Source: Gracilimonas amylolytica
GTDB taxonomy: Bacteria > Bacteroidota > Rhodothermia > Balneolales > Balneolaceae
Length of the DNA stretch: 64,000 bases
Assembly (NCBI RefSeq): GCF_002911695.1
Contig: NZ_PQBS01000037.1
Coordinates: forward strand, 126,146 to 190,145
Direction of reading: 5' to 3'
The notes beneath the pieces are model-generated. The model was not told the origin of the DNA and searched no databases. It worked only from the letters and a program-made list of their open reading frames with translations. Position numbers and translations under genes: made by a program. Every line of letters begins with the position of its first letter. Within the stretch, counting starts at the first letter, position 1. Of the stretch, positions 46,718 through 55,403 are shown piece by piece.

Positions 46718-49183
46718 TTAATTTCTTCGGATCTGGAATATCGTGTTGGTCACGATCGCAGCCAGTGATACGATCGTGGAAAGAACGGTAATTCTTTCCG
46801 TTGTACTTAATCTGTCCCTTTGTTCTTTTGGAGGGATGATCACGGTGGAACCCGGTTCCACATCCGGATAGTTCTTAAAGAACAAAAACTTCTTGGTTCG
46901 ATCCACTTCGCCATTCGCATACACTACATACCCTCTTTTGGTATTTGCTAGCTCAGTAAAACCACCGGCAGAGCCAATGTAGCTTTTAAAGGACTTAGAA
47001 TCTTCAAAACGAACATTGATAGGATAAAGAACTTCACCACGAACCTGAACGGTTTCAAGTCGTTTAGGAATTTTGATCTGATCACCGGGCTGAAGCAGAA
47101 GATTATAGTTTGAGTTAGGATCATTCAAAGCATCATTCAGGCGAATTCCCACTCTTGATAGAGATTGGGTGCGCTGTTGAAGTACTGAATCAGCAAGATT
47201 TATTTCTCTTTCATCTACCTCATCGATGATATCTCTTGTAAGTGAGGCTCCTTCTGCATAGGCAAATTCTGTAAGTCCTCCACTTTTTTCGATCAGATCC
47301 GCTAACCTGAAATCACGTGATGAGATAGCATATTCACCGGGAAACAGAACTTCACCGGAGATCTTTACAGTTTGTTGGGTTTCGTAAGAAGGTGATTTTC
47401 GAACAAATACCTGGTCAAAAGGTTTGAGTTCGATCTCTTCTAATTCTTTTGAGTATAAAAGACCGTTCTCAATATTGACGGTTATGATCTCGGCAATTTC
47501 ATTTTGAATGGTGCCGGAATGATCATCCGCAATTCTTCTGGCTATTTCAATATTATAGGGAGCAGCTTCATCCCTGAATCCATCGGCTTCAAAGATCAGA
47601 TCTTTTAATGAACTCTTTTGTACAAAAGGATAGGTTCCGGGAGTCAGAACGGAACCGGAGATCTTAACAGTTTGAAATTCCCTTAGGTCAAAAATGGAAG
47701 AGATCTTGATGCGGTCGTCTTTCTCCAGTTCCACATCGTGGGTTGAAGGATCAGCCATCAGGTCATTCAGGTTAACCGGGATAGCCTCGATGGTATAATC
47801 AGGAAGGGTTCTGTAAATAATAGCCCGTTCCATAAAGGCATCACCCATCAGGCCTTCTGCATTCTGAATAAGTGTAAAGAGGGTAGCGTTTTGTTCAAGC
47901 TGATAAACGCCGGGGCGGAATACAGGACCTTCGATCTCTATTTTATTTTCGTATCGGTCCAGGATGCGTTCAGCAGTTACAATATCACCGGATCGTAATA
48001 TGGTATTTGCTTGATCCGGGTAACTGATATCGATGACACGTTTTTCAGATTCAGTATTTCGTTCAACGTTAACACGCTTGGTATAAGCATATTGATTGAA
48101 GCCTCCGGTGTATGAGAGAAGTTCTTCAAAGGTTTCCCCTTCCAGGGTTTCGAATAAACCAACCTGCTTGAATTCCCCTTTTACCTGAATACGGTTCACG
48201 TATGGATCGACCTTAATGATATCCTGATCCTGAAGGGTGATATTTGAGCTTAAGTCACCGTGTATCAGAAAGTCGTAAAGGTCAATTTCCTTAAAAACAG
48301 AACCATCGCGAATGACTTTGATAGAGCGGTAAGTACCGTCTTCATTGGGCCCGCCTGCCGCATACAAAGCATTAAAAACTGAGGACAGTGATGACAATGT
48401 GTAGGTTCCGGGTACATTCACTTCACCAACCATGTTCACTTTAATACTTCTTACATCTCCAAGAGATATCTGAACGTAGGTGTTTTTATCCTCTCCTTTC
48501 AGTCCTGAGTAAATTTCAGAAAGCTTGTTTGTCAAGCGTTCACGGGCTTCTTCAATGGTAAGCCCATTAACGTAAATTGGACCAAGGTTATCTATACGAA
48601 CCGCACCTTCAGGACTCACAGGCAACTGATAGGTGTTTTCTGAAGCGCCCCAGATATCTACCACAAGTTCGTCTCCCGGTCCTAGAACGTAATTTTCTGG
48701 AGTTGGGATATTTACTGATGGCTCAAAGGTTAAATACTGATTAGAGAAAACACTTGAACCGAATACCGTTGAAGAATCAGGTTTATTGTTATCAAGGAGC
48801 ATGTCCATTGTATCAACTTTTACACTCTGGAATGGAGGTTGCATGCCGGGAGGAAGCTGTCCCTGAACCTGTCCTTGCTGATTTCTGCCTTGTCTATCAC
48901 CTGTTAATTGTGAAGAATCACCTGATGACGATCGAACATCATTAATTCTTCTCCTTAGCTTGCTGATCTCTGCAGGGTCCATACCACGTGCCAATGCAAG
49001 TTGCTCAACCTCTGAGATACTTAGGCCCCGATCTTGCATTCGTTGGTAAAGCTGACTGATCTGAGAATCACTGAGTTGATCCACTTTTATGTTCTCAAAG
49101 TCGATGCCTACATCCTGTGCCAGAAGGGGGAGAGATAAAACCGAAAATAGTAAACCGAAAACAATGTATTTAATTTGTCGCAT
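46718..49183 (-). CDS. Multi-SLBB polysaccharide export protein
   Basis: The 821-aa protein has a signal peptide (LPLLAQ, cleavage near residue 22). A Gln/Ser-rich helical region to about residue 120 follows, then a polysaccharide export (Wza-like) domain (YVLGPGDELVVDIWGASENTYQLPVSPEG, about 165-193). Several SLBB repeats with the recurring V-x-G-E-V-x-x-P-G-x-Y pattern follow between about 240 and 770, and a hydrophobic C-terminal segment (about 795-815) ends it. Such proteins form outer-membrane channels for exopolysaccharide or capsule. No polymerase or glycosyltransferase genes are adjacent. It lies next to a divergent exosortase gene, a pairing known in exopolysaccharide systems of other bacteria. 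Confidence 0.9.
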   Translation of the reverse strand: MRQIKYIVFGLLFSVLSLPLLAQDVGIDFENIKVDQLSDSQISQLYQRMQDRGLSISEVEQLALARGMDPAEISKLRRRINDVRSSSGDSSQLTGDRQGRNQQGQVQGQLPPGMQPPFQSVKVDTMDMLLDNNKPDSSTVFGSSVFSNQYLTFEPSVNIPTPENYVLGPGDELVVDIWGASENTYQLPVSPEGAVRIDNLGPIYVNGLTIEEARERLTNKLSEIYSGLKGEDKNTYVQISLGDVRSIKVNMVGEVNVPGTYTLSSLSSVFNALYAAGGPNEDGTYRSIKVIRDGSVFKEIDLYDFLIHGDLSSNITLQDQDIIKVDPYVNRIQVKGEFKQVGLFETLEGETFEELLSYTGGFNQYAYTKRVNVERNTESEKRVIDISYPDQANTILRSGDIVTAERILDRYENKIEIEGPVFRPGVYQLEQNATLFTLIQNAEGLMGDAFMERAIIYRTLPDYTIEAIPVNLNDLMADPSTHDVELEKDDRIKISSIFDLREFQTVKISGSVLTPGTYPFVQKSSLKDLIFEADGFRDEAAPYNIEIARRIADDHSGTIQNEIAEIITVNIENGLLYSKELEEIELKPFDQVFVRKSPSYETQQTVKISGEVLFPGEYAISSRDFRLADLIEKSGGLTEFAYAEGASLTRDIIDEVDEREINLADSVLQQRTQSLSRVGIRLNDALNDPNSNYNLLLQPGDQIKIPKRLETVQVRGEVLYPINVRFEDSKSFKSYIGSAGGFTELANTKRGYVVYANGEVDRTKKFLFFKNYPDVEPGSTVIIPPKEQRDRLSTTERITVLSTIVSLAAIVTNTIFQIRRN

Positions 49184-49189
49184 TCAGTA

Positions 49190-49203
49190 TCAAAAGATTT
49201 TGA
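49190..49203. promoter_or_regulatory. TCAAAA-GA-TTTTGA palindrome
   Basis: This 14-bp palindrome lies 7 bp upstream of the SLBB gene start, in the divergent spacer with the exosortase gene. The sdhC upstream palindrome has the same six-base arms. A shared operator is possible. So close to the start codon it could instead affect translation. Confidence 0.35.
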
Positions 49204-49281
49204 AATTAGATTGTTTAGGTGCGATATGCTATACTAATATTTAATAAGGCAAGTTAAGAAACAAATAATTAAAGCACTAAA

Positions 49282-49788
49282 ATGAACTCCCCTATAGTCA
49301 AATTTATTGCCAAGGCTTTAGGATTCTTTGCGATCTGGTATCTTATTTATGACCTGTGGCTTCTACCTGCCGGGGAACTGGACCGATGGATATCGTTGAA
49401 TATTGTCATGGTTGGTGGCGGAATACTTGAGGCCTTTGGGTTTGATGTTTATGCGTTTGGCCGCGTCATAGGCATTGTGGAATATCCCGGTATAGAGATC
49501 GTGGATGGCTGTAATGGAGTGGCAGCCATCGGCTTGTTTTTGGGATTTATCTTTGCGTATCCCGGTGATTGGAGAAACAAGTTAAGTTTCAGTTTATTCG
49601 GGGTTTCTTTGATTTACGTGGTTAATCTACTTCGGATCATCACCTTGACTATCACACAAGCCTATTACCCGTCGTTATTTGATTTTATGCATGATTATTC
49701 CACGACCACTATTTTTTATCTGTTCATCTTTTTGTTGTGGATGATCTGGGTCAACTTTAATGACAGCGCAATAAGCGAAACGGAATAA
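49282..49788 (+). CDS. Small exosortase/archaeosortase family protein
   Basis: The 168-aa integral membrane protein has about five hydrophobic segments. The proposed exosortase triad is complete: Cys77 in VDGCNGV, Arg118 in VNLLRII and His137 in FMHDYS. Exosortases are thought to cleave C-terminal sorting signals of exported proteins and attach them to the envelope. The protein is much shorter than the classical EpsH type and resembles the short Bacteroidota exosortases (XrtF/XrtX-like). No protein in this window has a recognisable PEP-CTERM-like tail, so substrates must be encoded elsewhere. A membrane partner gene follows after 1 bp. Confidence 0.88.
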   Translation: MNSPIVKFIAKALGFFAIWYLIYDLWLLPAGELDRWISLNIVMVGGGILEAFGFDVYAFGRVIGIVEYPGIEIVDGCNGVAAIGLFLGFIFAYPGDWRNKLSFSLFGVSLIYVVNLLRIITLTITQAYYPSLFDFMHDYSTTTIFYLFIFLLWMIWVNFNDSAISETE

Positions 49789-49789
49789 T

Positions 49790-50296
49790 ATGAAGTTGTC
49801 AAAGAAAGTATTTTGGATTGGTATATATCTTCTGATCCATTTCTTGATCCTGTCAGACCTGAGAACGAACCTGTTTCAATTTCAGATCAAAGGGGTGGAT
49901 GAATACTTTAGTACCACTACCAATGAGCTAAGTATCAGCAGAATAGACAGCCGGATCATTGATTTTGTGCAAACAGGTGACACCCGTAAGTCCGCAAAGA
50001 TCATTACCTACAAAATACCATTCGGCTTCTTCTTTTTGATCGGATTAGTTGGGTTGATCGCAGTTGGCGCAAATCGACGTATGTACCTTGTACTGATTTT
50101 ATCACATTTGGCTGTACTGCTGCTTGGCAGTTTGGTATTTTACCTCTCAATAAATGTAAATACGTGGCTTTTGGCTATCAATGACCTGTTCACCCGGTAT
50201 TTTATTCCACTGATATCGGTTGGAGTTGTTGCATATGCTTTACTTGAGAAAAAGAAAATAGATGGTGATGAAAAAGAAGTTGGAAGAACAGGCTGA
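49790..50296 (+). CDS. Exosortase-associated membrane protein
   Basis: The 168-aa protein has an N-terminal helix (about 6-24), an extracytoplasmic loop with Ser/Thr- and Asp-rich segments, and three further helices (about 77-92, 96-118 and 133-150), ending in a charged tail. I do not recognise a domain. Its start follows the exosortase stop by one base, and short exosortases in Bacteroidota are often paired with a small associated membrane protein, so a partner role is likely. The glycerate kinase gene overlaps its 3' end by 35 bp. Confidence 0.75.
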   Translation: MKLSKKVFWIGIYLLIHFLILSDLRTNLFQFQIKGVDEYFSTTTNELSISRIDSRIIDFVQTGDTRKSAKIITYKIPFGFFFLIGLVGLIAVGANRRMYLVLILSHLAVLLLGSLVFYLSINVNTWLLAINDLFTRYFIPLISVGVVAYALLEKKKIDGDEKEVGRTG

Positions 50297-51560
50297 GATC
50301 CTCCTGGATCTGGCCGGATTTGTATCAAAAACTGAGATAGGAACTTCAGGGGTTCACTCAGCCTTCTCCAGTTTAAATAATCGCAAGCCGGTCTGGATAT
50401 TGGGAGCCGGTAAGGCTTCCGTGAGTATGGCAAAAAGTGCAGAATCCTATTTTGGGGGTGCGATCAAGGACGGGATGATCATAACCAATGCTCCAACCGA
50501 TAAACTCTCATACACACAGGTATTCACCGGGTCTCATCCCTATCCACATGAGGATTCAGTTTCTGCCTCTTACGAGTTGATGGAGTTCGCATCAAAAATC
50601 CCTGAATCGGATCAGGTGCTTTGTTGCCTGTCCGGAGGGGCTTCTTCATTGTTCTGTATTCCTGCCGATGATATTGAGATTGACGAGCTAAGTAATACCT
50701 ATAAATTACTACTCAACTCAGGGGCTTCCATTCATGAGATCAATGTGGTTCGAAAACATCTTAGTGAAACTTCAGGGGGCAGGCTGGGAAGTTTATTATC
50801 CAGCCACCGATTACTTTCTGTCATCGTATCAGATGTTCCGGGAGATGATCCCTCAGTGATCGGCAGCGGACCTACTGTACCCGATCCTTCTACCTTCAAA
50901 GAATGCTTTGCGATCGTGAAAAAATATGGGATCTGGCCAAAGTTACCACACACTGTCAGAATTCATATTTCGAAAGGTATGCACGGGGATGTGGAAGAAA
51001 CCCCGAAGCCTCGCCGGAATAAATGGAAGCAGCATCAGGTTGAGGTTATTTCCGGAGCTAAGTTACTGGCTGAAGATGTAGGGCAGAAATTAACTGAAAA
51101 AGGATATAACGTGGAGATATCTCAAAAAGCTTATAACCGTGATGTGTCTTCGATATCCAAGAAAATATGCACTGATGCTATAACCATCCTGAGTAAACGC
51201 GGAGAGATAAAAGCCCCGGCCGCATTGATCTATTTTGGAGAGAGCACAGTTAAAGTAAAAGGGGAAGGTAAAGGAGGCAGGAATCAGCACTTGGCCTTAA
51301 TGGCTGCATTGATGATAGAAGGTCAACATCCGGTCTCTGTTATGAGTCTTGCTACAGATGGCATCGATGGACCAACTGATTCAGCGGGTGCGATCATTAA
51401 CTCGATGACCACACTGAAGGCCCGCAAGAATAAGCTTAAGCCGGAGTCGTATCTGCAGAATTTCAACTCCTATGAGTTTCATTCAGCAATGAACTCGCAT
51501 ATTAAGATCGGGACAACCGGAAAAAATGCTATGGATCTTCAGGTTGTACTGGTTGGGTAA
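50262..51560 (+). CDS. Glycerate 2-kinase, MOFRL family
   Basis: The 432-aa enzyme matches the GckA/TtuD family that phosphorylates D-glycerate to 2-phosphoglycerate. The N-terminal domain shows PVWILGAGKASVSMAK (about 43-58), CLSGGASSLFCIP and the NVVRKHLSETSGGRLG segment. The C-terminal MOFRL domain has ALIYFGESTVKVKGEGKGGRNQHLAL (about 325-350) and LATDGIDGPTDSAGA. Starts at 50262 and 50268 (ATG-GTG-ATG) are both possible. It overlaps the exosortase partner gene, but a functional link is not obvious; the overlap may reflect genome compaction. Confidence 0.9.
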   Translation: MVMKKKLEEQAEILLDLAGFVSKTEIGTSGVHSAFSSLNNRKPVWILGAGKASVSMAKSAESYFGGAIKDGMIITNAPTDKLSYTQVFTGSHPYPHEDSVSASYELMEFASKIPESDQVLCCLSGGASSLFCIPADDIEIDELSNTYKLLLNSGASIHEINVVRKHLSETSGGRLGSLLSSHRLLSVIVSDVPGDDPSVIGSGPTVPDPSTFKECFAIVKKYGIWPKLPHTVRIHISKGMHGDVEETPKPRRNKWKQHQVEVISGAKLLAEDVGQKLTEKGYNVEISQKAYNRDVSSISKKICTDAITILSKRGEIKAPAALIYFGESTVKVKGEGKGGRNQHLALMAALMIEGQHPVSVMSLATDGIDGPTDSAGAIINSMTTLKARKNKLKPESYLQNFNSYEFHSAMNSHIKIGTTGKNAMDLQVVLVG

Positions 51561-51610
51561 GCCTTATTGCAGTATAAAATTCTAAATATTTTTTATAAAT
51601 AGCATAAAAT

Positions 51611-51632
51611 CCTTATTTAATAATTAATAAGG
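51611..51632. promoter_or_regulatory. AT-rich inverted repeat before Lrp gene
   Basis: CCTTATT-N8-AATAAGG has perfect 7-bp arms. It lies about 80-100 bp upstream of the Lrp/AsnC gene and may be one of its operators. Confidence 0.4.
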
Positions 51633-51670
51633 TCAATAAAACTGTAATAGTAGATTTTGGAAGGATAAAT

Positions 51671-51691
51671 GATTACAATTATACTGTAATC
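51671..51691. promoter_or_regulatory. GATTACA-N7-TGTAATC inverted repeat
   Basis: This 21-bp element has perfect 7-bp arms and lies 18 bp before the Lrp/AsnC start. Lrp/AsnC proteins commonly regulate their own gene, so it is a good candidate operator. No direct evidence is available. Confidence 0.5.
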
Positions 51692-51709
51692 TTAGGTAAT
51701 AATTCTTCC

Positions 51710-52189
51710 ATGGCACTTCTAAAATTAGATCAAACCGATAAGCAGATCATTCAGATCCTGCAACAGGAAGGCAGGATCGCAAACAATGAGCTGGCTAAAC
51801 GAATCGGATTAACGACAACTCCGACCCTGGAGCGTGTAAGACGACTTGAACGGGAAGGGGTGATAGATGGATATGCTGCCAAGGTAAATAAAGATTCAGT
51901 GGGTCGGGGATTTACGGCTTTTGTTAAAGTGACGTTGAAAGTCCACCAATTGAACTTGATGGAAGAATTCACGGCTGCAATACGGGACATCCCTGAGATC
52001 CTTGCCTGCTATCATACCACCGGTGACGGTGACTTTTTACTGCATGTAGTGGCAAAAGACACCAAAGATTATGAGCAACTGATGCGAAATAAACTCACTA
52101 CGCTCCCTGATGTGGAGCGGCTTCATACCAGCATTGTACTGAATACCATCAAAGATCAATCTCCAATCCCAGTTCATCATGAAGACTAA
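51710..52189 (+). CDS. Lrp/AsnC family regulator
   Basis: The 159-aa protein has an N-terminal helix-turn-helix (LDQTDKQIIQILQQEGRIANNELAKRIGLTTTPTLERVRRLEREGVI, about 6-52) and a C-terminal RAM ligand domain that includes the VKVTLK and YHTTGDGDFLLHV strands. Such proteins sense amino acids and form octamers. The gene overlaps the PLP lyase gene by 11 bp, which couples their translation. In Pseudomonas putida the Lrp-type regulator MdeR controls the methionine gamma-lyase gene, a close parallel. Confidence 0.93.
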   Translation: MALLKLDQTDKQIIQILQQEGRIANNELAKRIGLTTTPTLERVRRLEREGVIDGYAAKVNKDSVGRGFTAFVKVTLKVHQLNLMEEFTAAIRDIPEILACYHTTGDGDFLLHVVAKDTKDYEQLMRNKLTTLPDVERLHTSIVLNTIKDQSPIPVHHED

Positions 52190-53402
52190 AGTAAAACCTA
52201 CCTTTGCCTCAACAGCCATACATGGCGGAAAAGGAAACAAAGATCAATATGGTGCACACACTTCACCGATCTATCAGACATCTACGTTTGTATTTGATGA
52301 TGTGGAATCGGGAGCAAAAGCCTTTCGCCATGAGGAAGGCGGGGCAAGCCATGTGTATTCAAGGCTGGGTAATCCTACGGTAGAAGAATTGGAGCGAACT
52401 ATTTGTGCCCTGGAAACTTATCATTTAGATAATTCAGAGCAATACATGGGCATGGCATTTGGCAGTGGAATGGCCGCTATTTCCACCGGCATCATCAGTT
52501 TTGCGTATGGAGGGCATATTATTGCTCAAAATGATCTGTACGGCTGTACCTCACAGTTTCTGAAGGAAGAAGCTCCAGGAATGGGAATGACCGTTTCATT
52601 CACTGATACCTCTGATATCAGGAATATAGAAAAGCTTCTTGAAGAGCATCCGAACACAAAACTGATCTACCTGGAGAGCATTGCGAACCCAACGCTTAGA
52701 ATTTCTGATATCAAAGCTATTGCACAGCTGGCCGAATCTTACAATGCAATGCTTATGGTAGATAATACCTTTGCCACACCTTACCATATTCAGCCTCTTG
52801 AACTTGGTGCAGACATCGTGGTTCACTCCACTACAAAATATCTCGGGGGCCACGGAACTTTGATCGGTGGTGCGATGGTGGCTAAGAAGGAGGTCTTTGA
52901 GGAAGCCAATACTTTTCTATTCAGAAAAAACCTCGGTGGTATTGCCGGGCCGATGGATGCCTGGCTGACTACAAATGGGATCAAGACGCTTTCAATCAGA
53001 ATGAAGCAACATAACGAGAATGCCATGAAAGTGGCAGAATGGTTGGAGTCTCACCCGAAAGTTGACCGGGTATTTTATCCGGGATTGAGTTCACATCCAC
53101 AACATGAATTAGCTAAAGAGCTGATGAAAAATGGATTCGGAGGGATGATCACTTTTGAGCTGACCGGCGGCTTTAATGCAGGGGTGAGCCTGATGAATAG
53201 CGTTGAGCTTTGTACGCTGGCAGTAAGCCTTGGTGCCGTTGATACTTTGATCCAACACCCGGCCTCAATGACGCATTCTATAGTAGATGAAGAGATCAAA
53301 AAAGCAGCAGGTATCACGGATGGCTTAGTTCGGCTCTCTGTTGGGATCGAAGGAGTTGAAGATGTCATTGCAGATCTGGAGCAGGCACTGGAAAACGCCT
53401 AA
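52179..53402 (+). CDS. Cys/Met metabolism PLP lyase, likely methionine gamma-lyase
   Basis: The 407-aa enzyme belongs to the Cys/Met metabolism PLP family. The Schiff-base lysine is Lys220 in HSTTKYLGGHGTLIGG; the phosphate region is VYSRLGNPTVEELE and GSGMAAIS. Cys123 in LYGCTSQF matches the cysteine found at this site in methionine gamma-lyases, whereas cystathionine gamma-synthases usually have another residue. That feature and the coupled Lrp gene favour cleavage of methionine to methanethiol, ammonia and 2-oxobutyrate. Cystathionine gamma-lyase or synthase activity cannot be excluded. Confidence 0.88.
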   Translation: MKTKVKPTFASTAIHGGKGNKDQYGAHTSPIYQTSTFVFDDVESGAKAFRHEEGGASHVYSRLGNPTVEELERTICALETYHLDNSEQYMGMAFGSGMAAISTGIISFAYGGHIIAQNDLYGCTSQFLKEEAPGMGMTVSFTDTSDIRNIEKLLEEHPNTKLIYLESIANPTLRISDIKAIAQLAESYNAMLMVDNTFATPYHIQPLELGADIVVHSTTKYLGGHGTLIGGAMVAKKEVFEEANTFLFRKNLGGIAGPMDAWLTTNGIKTLSIRMKQHNENAMKVAEWLESHPKVDRVFYPGLSSHPQHELAKELMKNGFGGMITFELTGGFNAGVSLMNSVELCTLAVSLGAVDTLIQHPASMTHSIVDEEIKKAAGITDGLVRLSVGIEGVEDVIADLEQALENA

Positions 53403-53470
53403 AAGCATGTATGGCTCTTTTCCTGATGGTTGATAGTGTGCTTGAGAATCTCAGGGGTGTAAAGGAGTGC

Positions 53471-54226
53471 TTACCAGCCACCGCTGGCACCACCGCCACC
53501 TGAGCTGAATCCGCCACCGCCGCCAAAACCTCCGAATCCGCCACCTCCACCAAAGGAGCTTCCGCCTCCGCCTCCACGGCTGCCACCACCAAATCCTCCT
53601 CCGTAAAAGATGATGCCGCTGGAACCGATGGAATGTCTGCGACCACCTTTGCCTCGGGTGATGAGAATGAAAATAATGATGATAAAAATTAACAAGACAT
53701 CTATGGGGAAACCATCACCGGATGACTTTTGCTCTGGAAATCCTTCAAACTCTCCGGCAGCCAGATCGATCAGGACATTTGTAGCCTGATCAAGACCACC
53801 ATAAAAATCATTAGCCCTGAAGCTGGGAGTCAGGATCTCGTTAATGATACGCCCGGCTATGATATCCGGAATGGCTCCTTCAAGTCCATATCCAACCTCT
53901 ATCCGCATAGCGCGATCCTGTTCAGAGATCAGGATCAAAACCCCATTTCCTCGTTCCTCGTATTGGATATTCCAGTCATTATGCATTTGTAGGGCCACAT
54001 CCTCAATGGGATAACCTTCCAGGCTTTCGAGGGTAGCTATTACAAAAGCGTTGGTGGTGGTATCCCGGTAGGCTCTTAGTTTAGATTCCAGTTGACGTTC
54101 TTCAGACTGCGTAAGCATGTTGGCAAAATCGTTGACCATACCAACGGGTTGTTCAGGAATGAAATCCTGTGCGTTTACTGATACTGAAATGAATAGAAAT
54201 ACAAATGTGGCTAAAATTTTACGCAT
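53471..54226 (-). CDS. TPM-domain membrane protein with glycine-rich tail
   Basis: I set the start at ATG 54226 (251 aa), which gives a clean signal peptide (ending VNAQ near residue 20). The TPM domain (about 25-150) includes GMVNDFANMLTQSEERQLESKL and IEVGYGLEGAIPDIIAGRIINE. A transmembrane helix (about 177-193) precedes an Arg/Lys stretch and a Gly/Ser-rich tail ending in SGGW. TPM proteins of the YgcG type resemble a chloroplast protein of photosystem II repair; their bacterial role is unclear. It overlaps the preceding TPM gene by 8 bp. Confidence 0.9.
   Translation of the reverse strand: MRKILATFVFLFISVSVNAQDFIPEQPVGMVNDFANMLTQSEERQLESKLRAYRDTTTNAFVIATLESLEGYPIEDVALQMHNDWNIQYEERGNGVLILISEQDRAMRIEVGYGLEGAIPDIIAGRIINEILTPSFRANDFYGGLDQATNVLIDLAAGEFEGFPEQKSSGDGFPIDVLLIFIIIIFILITRGKGGRRHSIGSSGIIFYGGGFGGGSRGGGGGSSFGGGGGFGGFGGGGGFSSGGGGASGGW
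53480..53605. repeat. Low-complexity Gly codon tract
   Basis: CCGCCACC-like units repeat irregularly here. They encode the glycine/serine-rich tail of the TPM protein (on the minus strand). Such tracts can change length by replication slippage. Confidence 0.8.
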
Positions 54227-54668
54227 CGTCCTGTTCTTTGTTGTAGCTGATGGTATTGGAAAGCTCATTTACATCATCAGATTGATAAGGGAAGTTTTCC
54301 TTCAATTTTTGACCAATTTGTAAGATCACCTCTGAAAGGCCCGTTTCATATTCTTCCTTTTTAAAAAAAGAAATGAGCAAATCTACTTCCTCTTCCCAAA
54401 AAGATTGTCCAACTTTTTCGTGGATACCTTTGTCTCCCCAAATGGCTACTTTATGATCTTTCCAGGCCACATATACGATAACCCCATTCCGTAATTCAGT
54501 CTCGTGCATTTTAAGTTCAGAAAACATCTGTTGTGCTCTTTCAATGGGGGACTCGGCTTTGCACTTTTTTTCAATATGAACGCGGATCTCACCTGAGGTA
54601 GCCTCTTCGGCCTGTTGAATAGCTTCAACAATATGCTCTTCCTGTGCTTGTGATAAAAATTTTGCCAT
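54219..54668 (-). CDS. Soluble TPM-domain protein
   Basis: The 149-aa protein is a shorter TPM-domain member without a signal peptide or transmembrane helix. FLSQAQEEHIVEAIQQAEEATSGEIRVHIEKKC (about 4-36) and GVIVYVAWKDHKVAIWGDKGIHEKVGQSFW are the domain signatures. It lies between lemA and the membrane TPM gene, and its end overlaps the latter by 8 bp. The lemA-TPM-TPM arrangement recurs in Bacteroidota. A perfect 13-bp hairpin precedes it. Confidence 0.9.
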   Translation of the reverse strand: MAKFLSQAQEEHIVEAIQQAEEATSGEIRVHIEKKCKAESPIERAQQMFSELKMHETELRNGVIVYVAWKDHKVAIWGDKGIHEKVGQSFWEEEVDLLISFFKKEEYETGLSEVILQIGQKLKENFPYQSDDVNELSNTISYNKEQDDA

Positions 54669-54691
54669 GTCTGATCAAACTGGGGTTAAAG

Positions 54692-54734
54692 ACATGAGAT
54701 CAGTAACAAGATTCAAGCCTGACTGATCTCATGT
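54692..54734. other. Perfect 13-bp hairpin between lemA and TPM gene
   Basis: ACATGAGATCAGT (54692-54704) and 54722-54734 are exact complements around a 17-nt loop. It sits between co-directional genes (minus strand) and has no T-run on that side. It may be a partial terminator, a processing site or a stability element that sets different levels of LemA and TPM. Confidence 0.5.
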
Positions 54735-54747
54735 TAATATTGATTTA

Positions 54748-55338
54748 TTAATTACCGAAGTCGACTTCAGGAGCTAGTTCTGCACCTTCTTCAGCCTGGA
54801 AGTATTCTTTCTGATCAAAGCCAAGTATGGACGCAAACAAGCTGGTAGGGAATTTACGGATCTGCGTATTGAAGCCCTGAGCAGCCTGATTGAAGCGCAT
54901 ACGTTCGGTTGCGATCCTGTTTTCCGTGCCCTCAAGTTGAACCTGAAGGTCCCTGAAATTCTGGTTGGCCTGTAATTCCGGATATCGCTCAACGGTTACC
55001 AGAAGCCTGGATAACGCTCCGCTAAGCTGACTTTGAGCCTCCTGAAATTGTTGAAACATTTCAGGATTATTGAGGTCGTTGGCGTTGATATTAACAGAGG
55101 TAGCCCGACTGCGTGCTTCAATCACATCCTGAAGCGTCTCAGACTCAAAATCTGCGGCTCCTCTCACGGTGTTAACAAGATTAGGAATGAGGTCAGCTCT
55201 GCGCTGATATTGGTTTTCAACCTGAGCCCAGGCACTGTTTACCTGTTCTTCTGCTGTTACCAGGCTGTTGTTTACACTGATGCCGTAAAAGACAAGGAGT
55301 GCGAGTACTCCGAGGATGATAAAAAATTTAGCTTTCAT
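54748..55338 (-). CDS. lemA: LemA family protein
   Basis: The 196-aa protein has one N-terminal transmembrane helix (about 4-22) and a helical-bundle domain with [26 protein letters not shown] (NSAWAQ at about 40, in the family signature). [33 protein letters not shown] and [19 protein letters not shown] complete the family. LemA was named for a Listeria antigen; the function is poorly known and may relate to membrane-protein handling with TPM partners. It starts the lemA-TPM-TPM cluster. Confidence 0.95.
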   Translation of the reverse strand: [196 protein letters not shown]

Positions 55339-55403
55339 GAGTTTTGAATTTGTGGTTTATTTGATGCCCCAATACGAGCGAGAACATGTTTTGTTTTGCC
55401 GAC

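Noticed and set aside
53480-53605. Possible tandem repeat or CRISPR-like pattern
   Set aside because: The repetition is glycine codon usage in a TPM protein tail, with no regular repeat/spacer structure.
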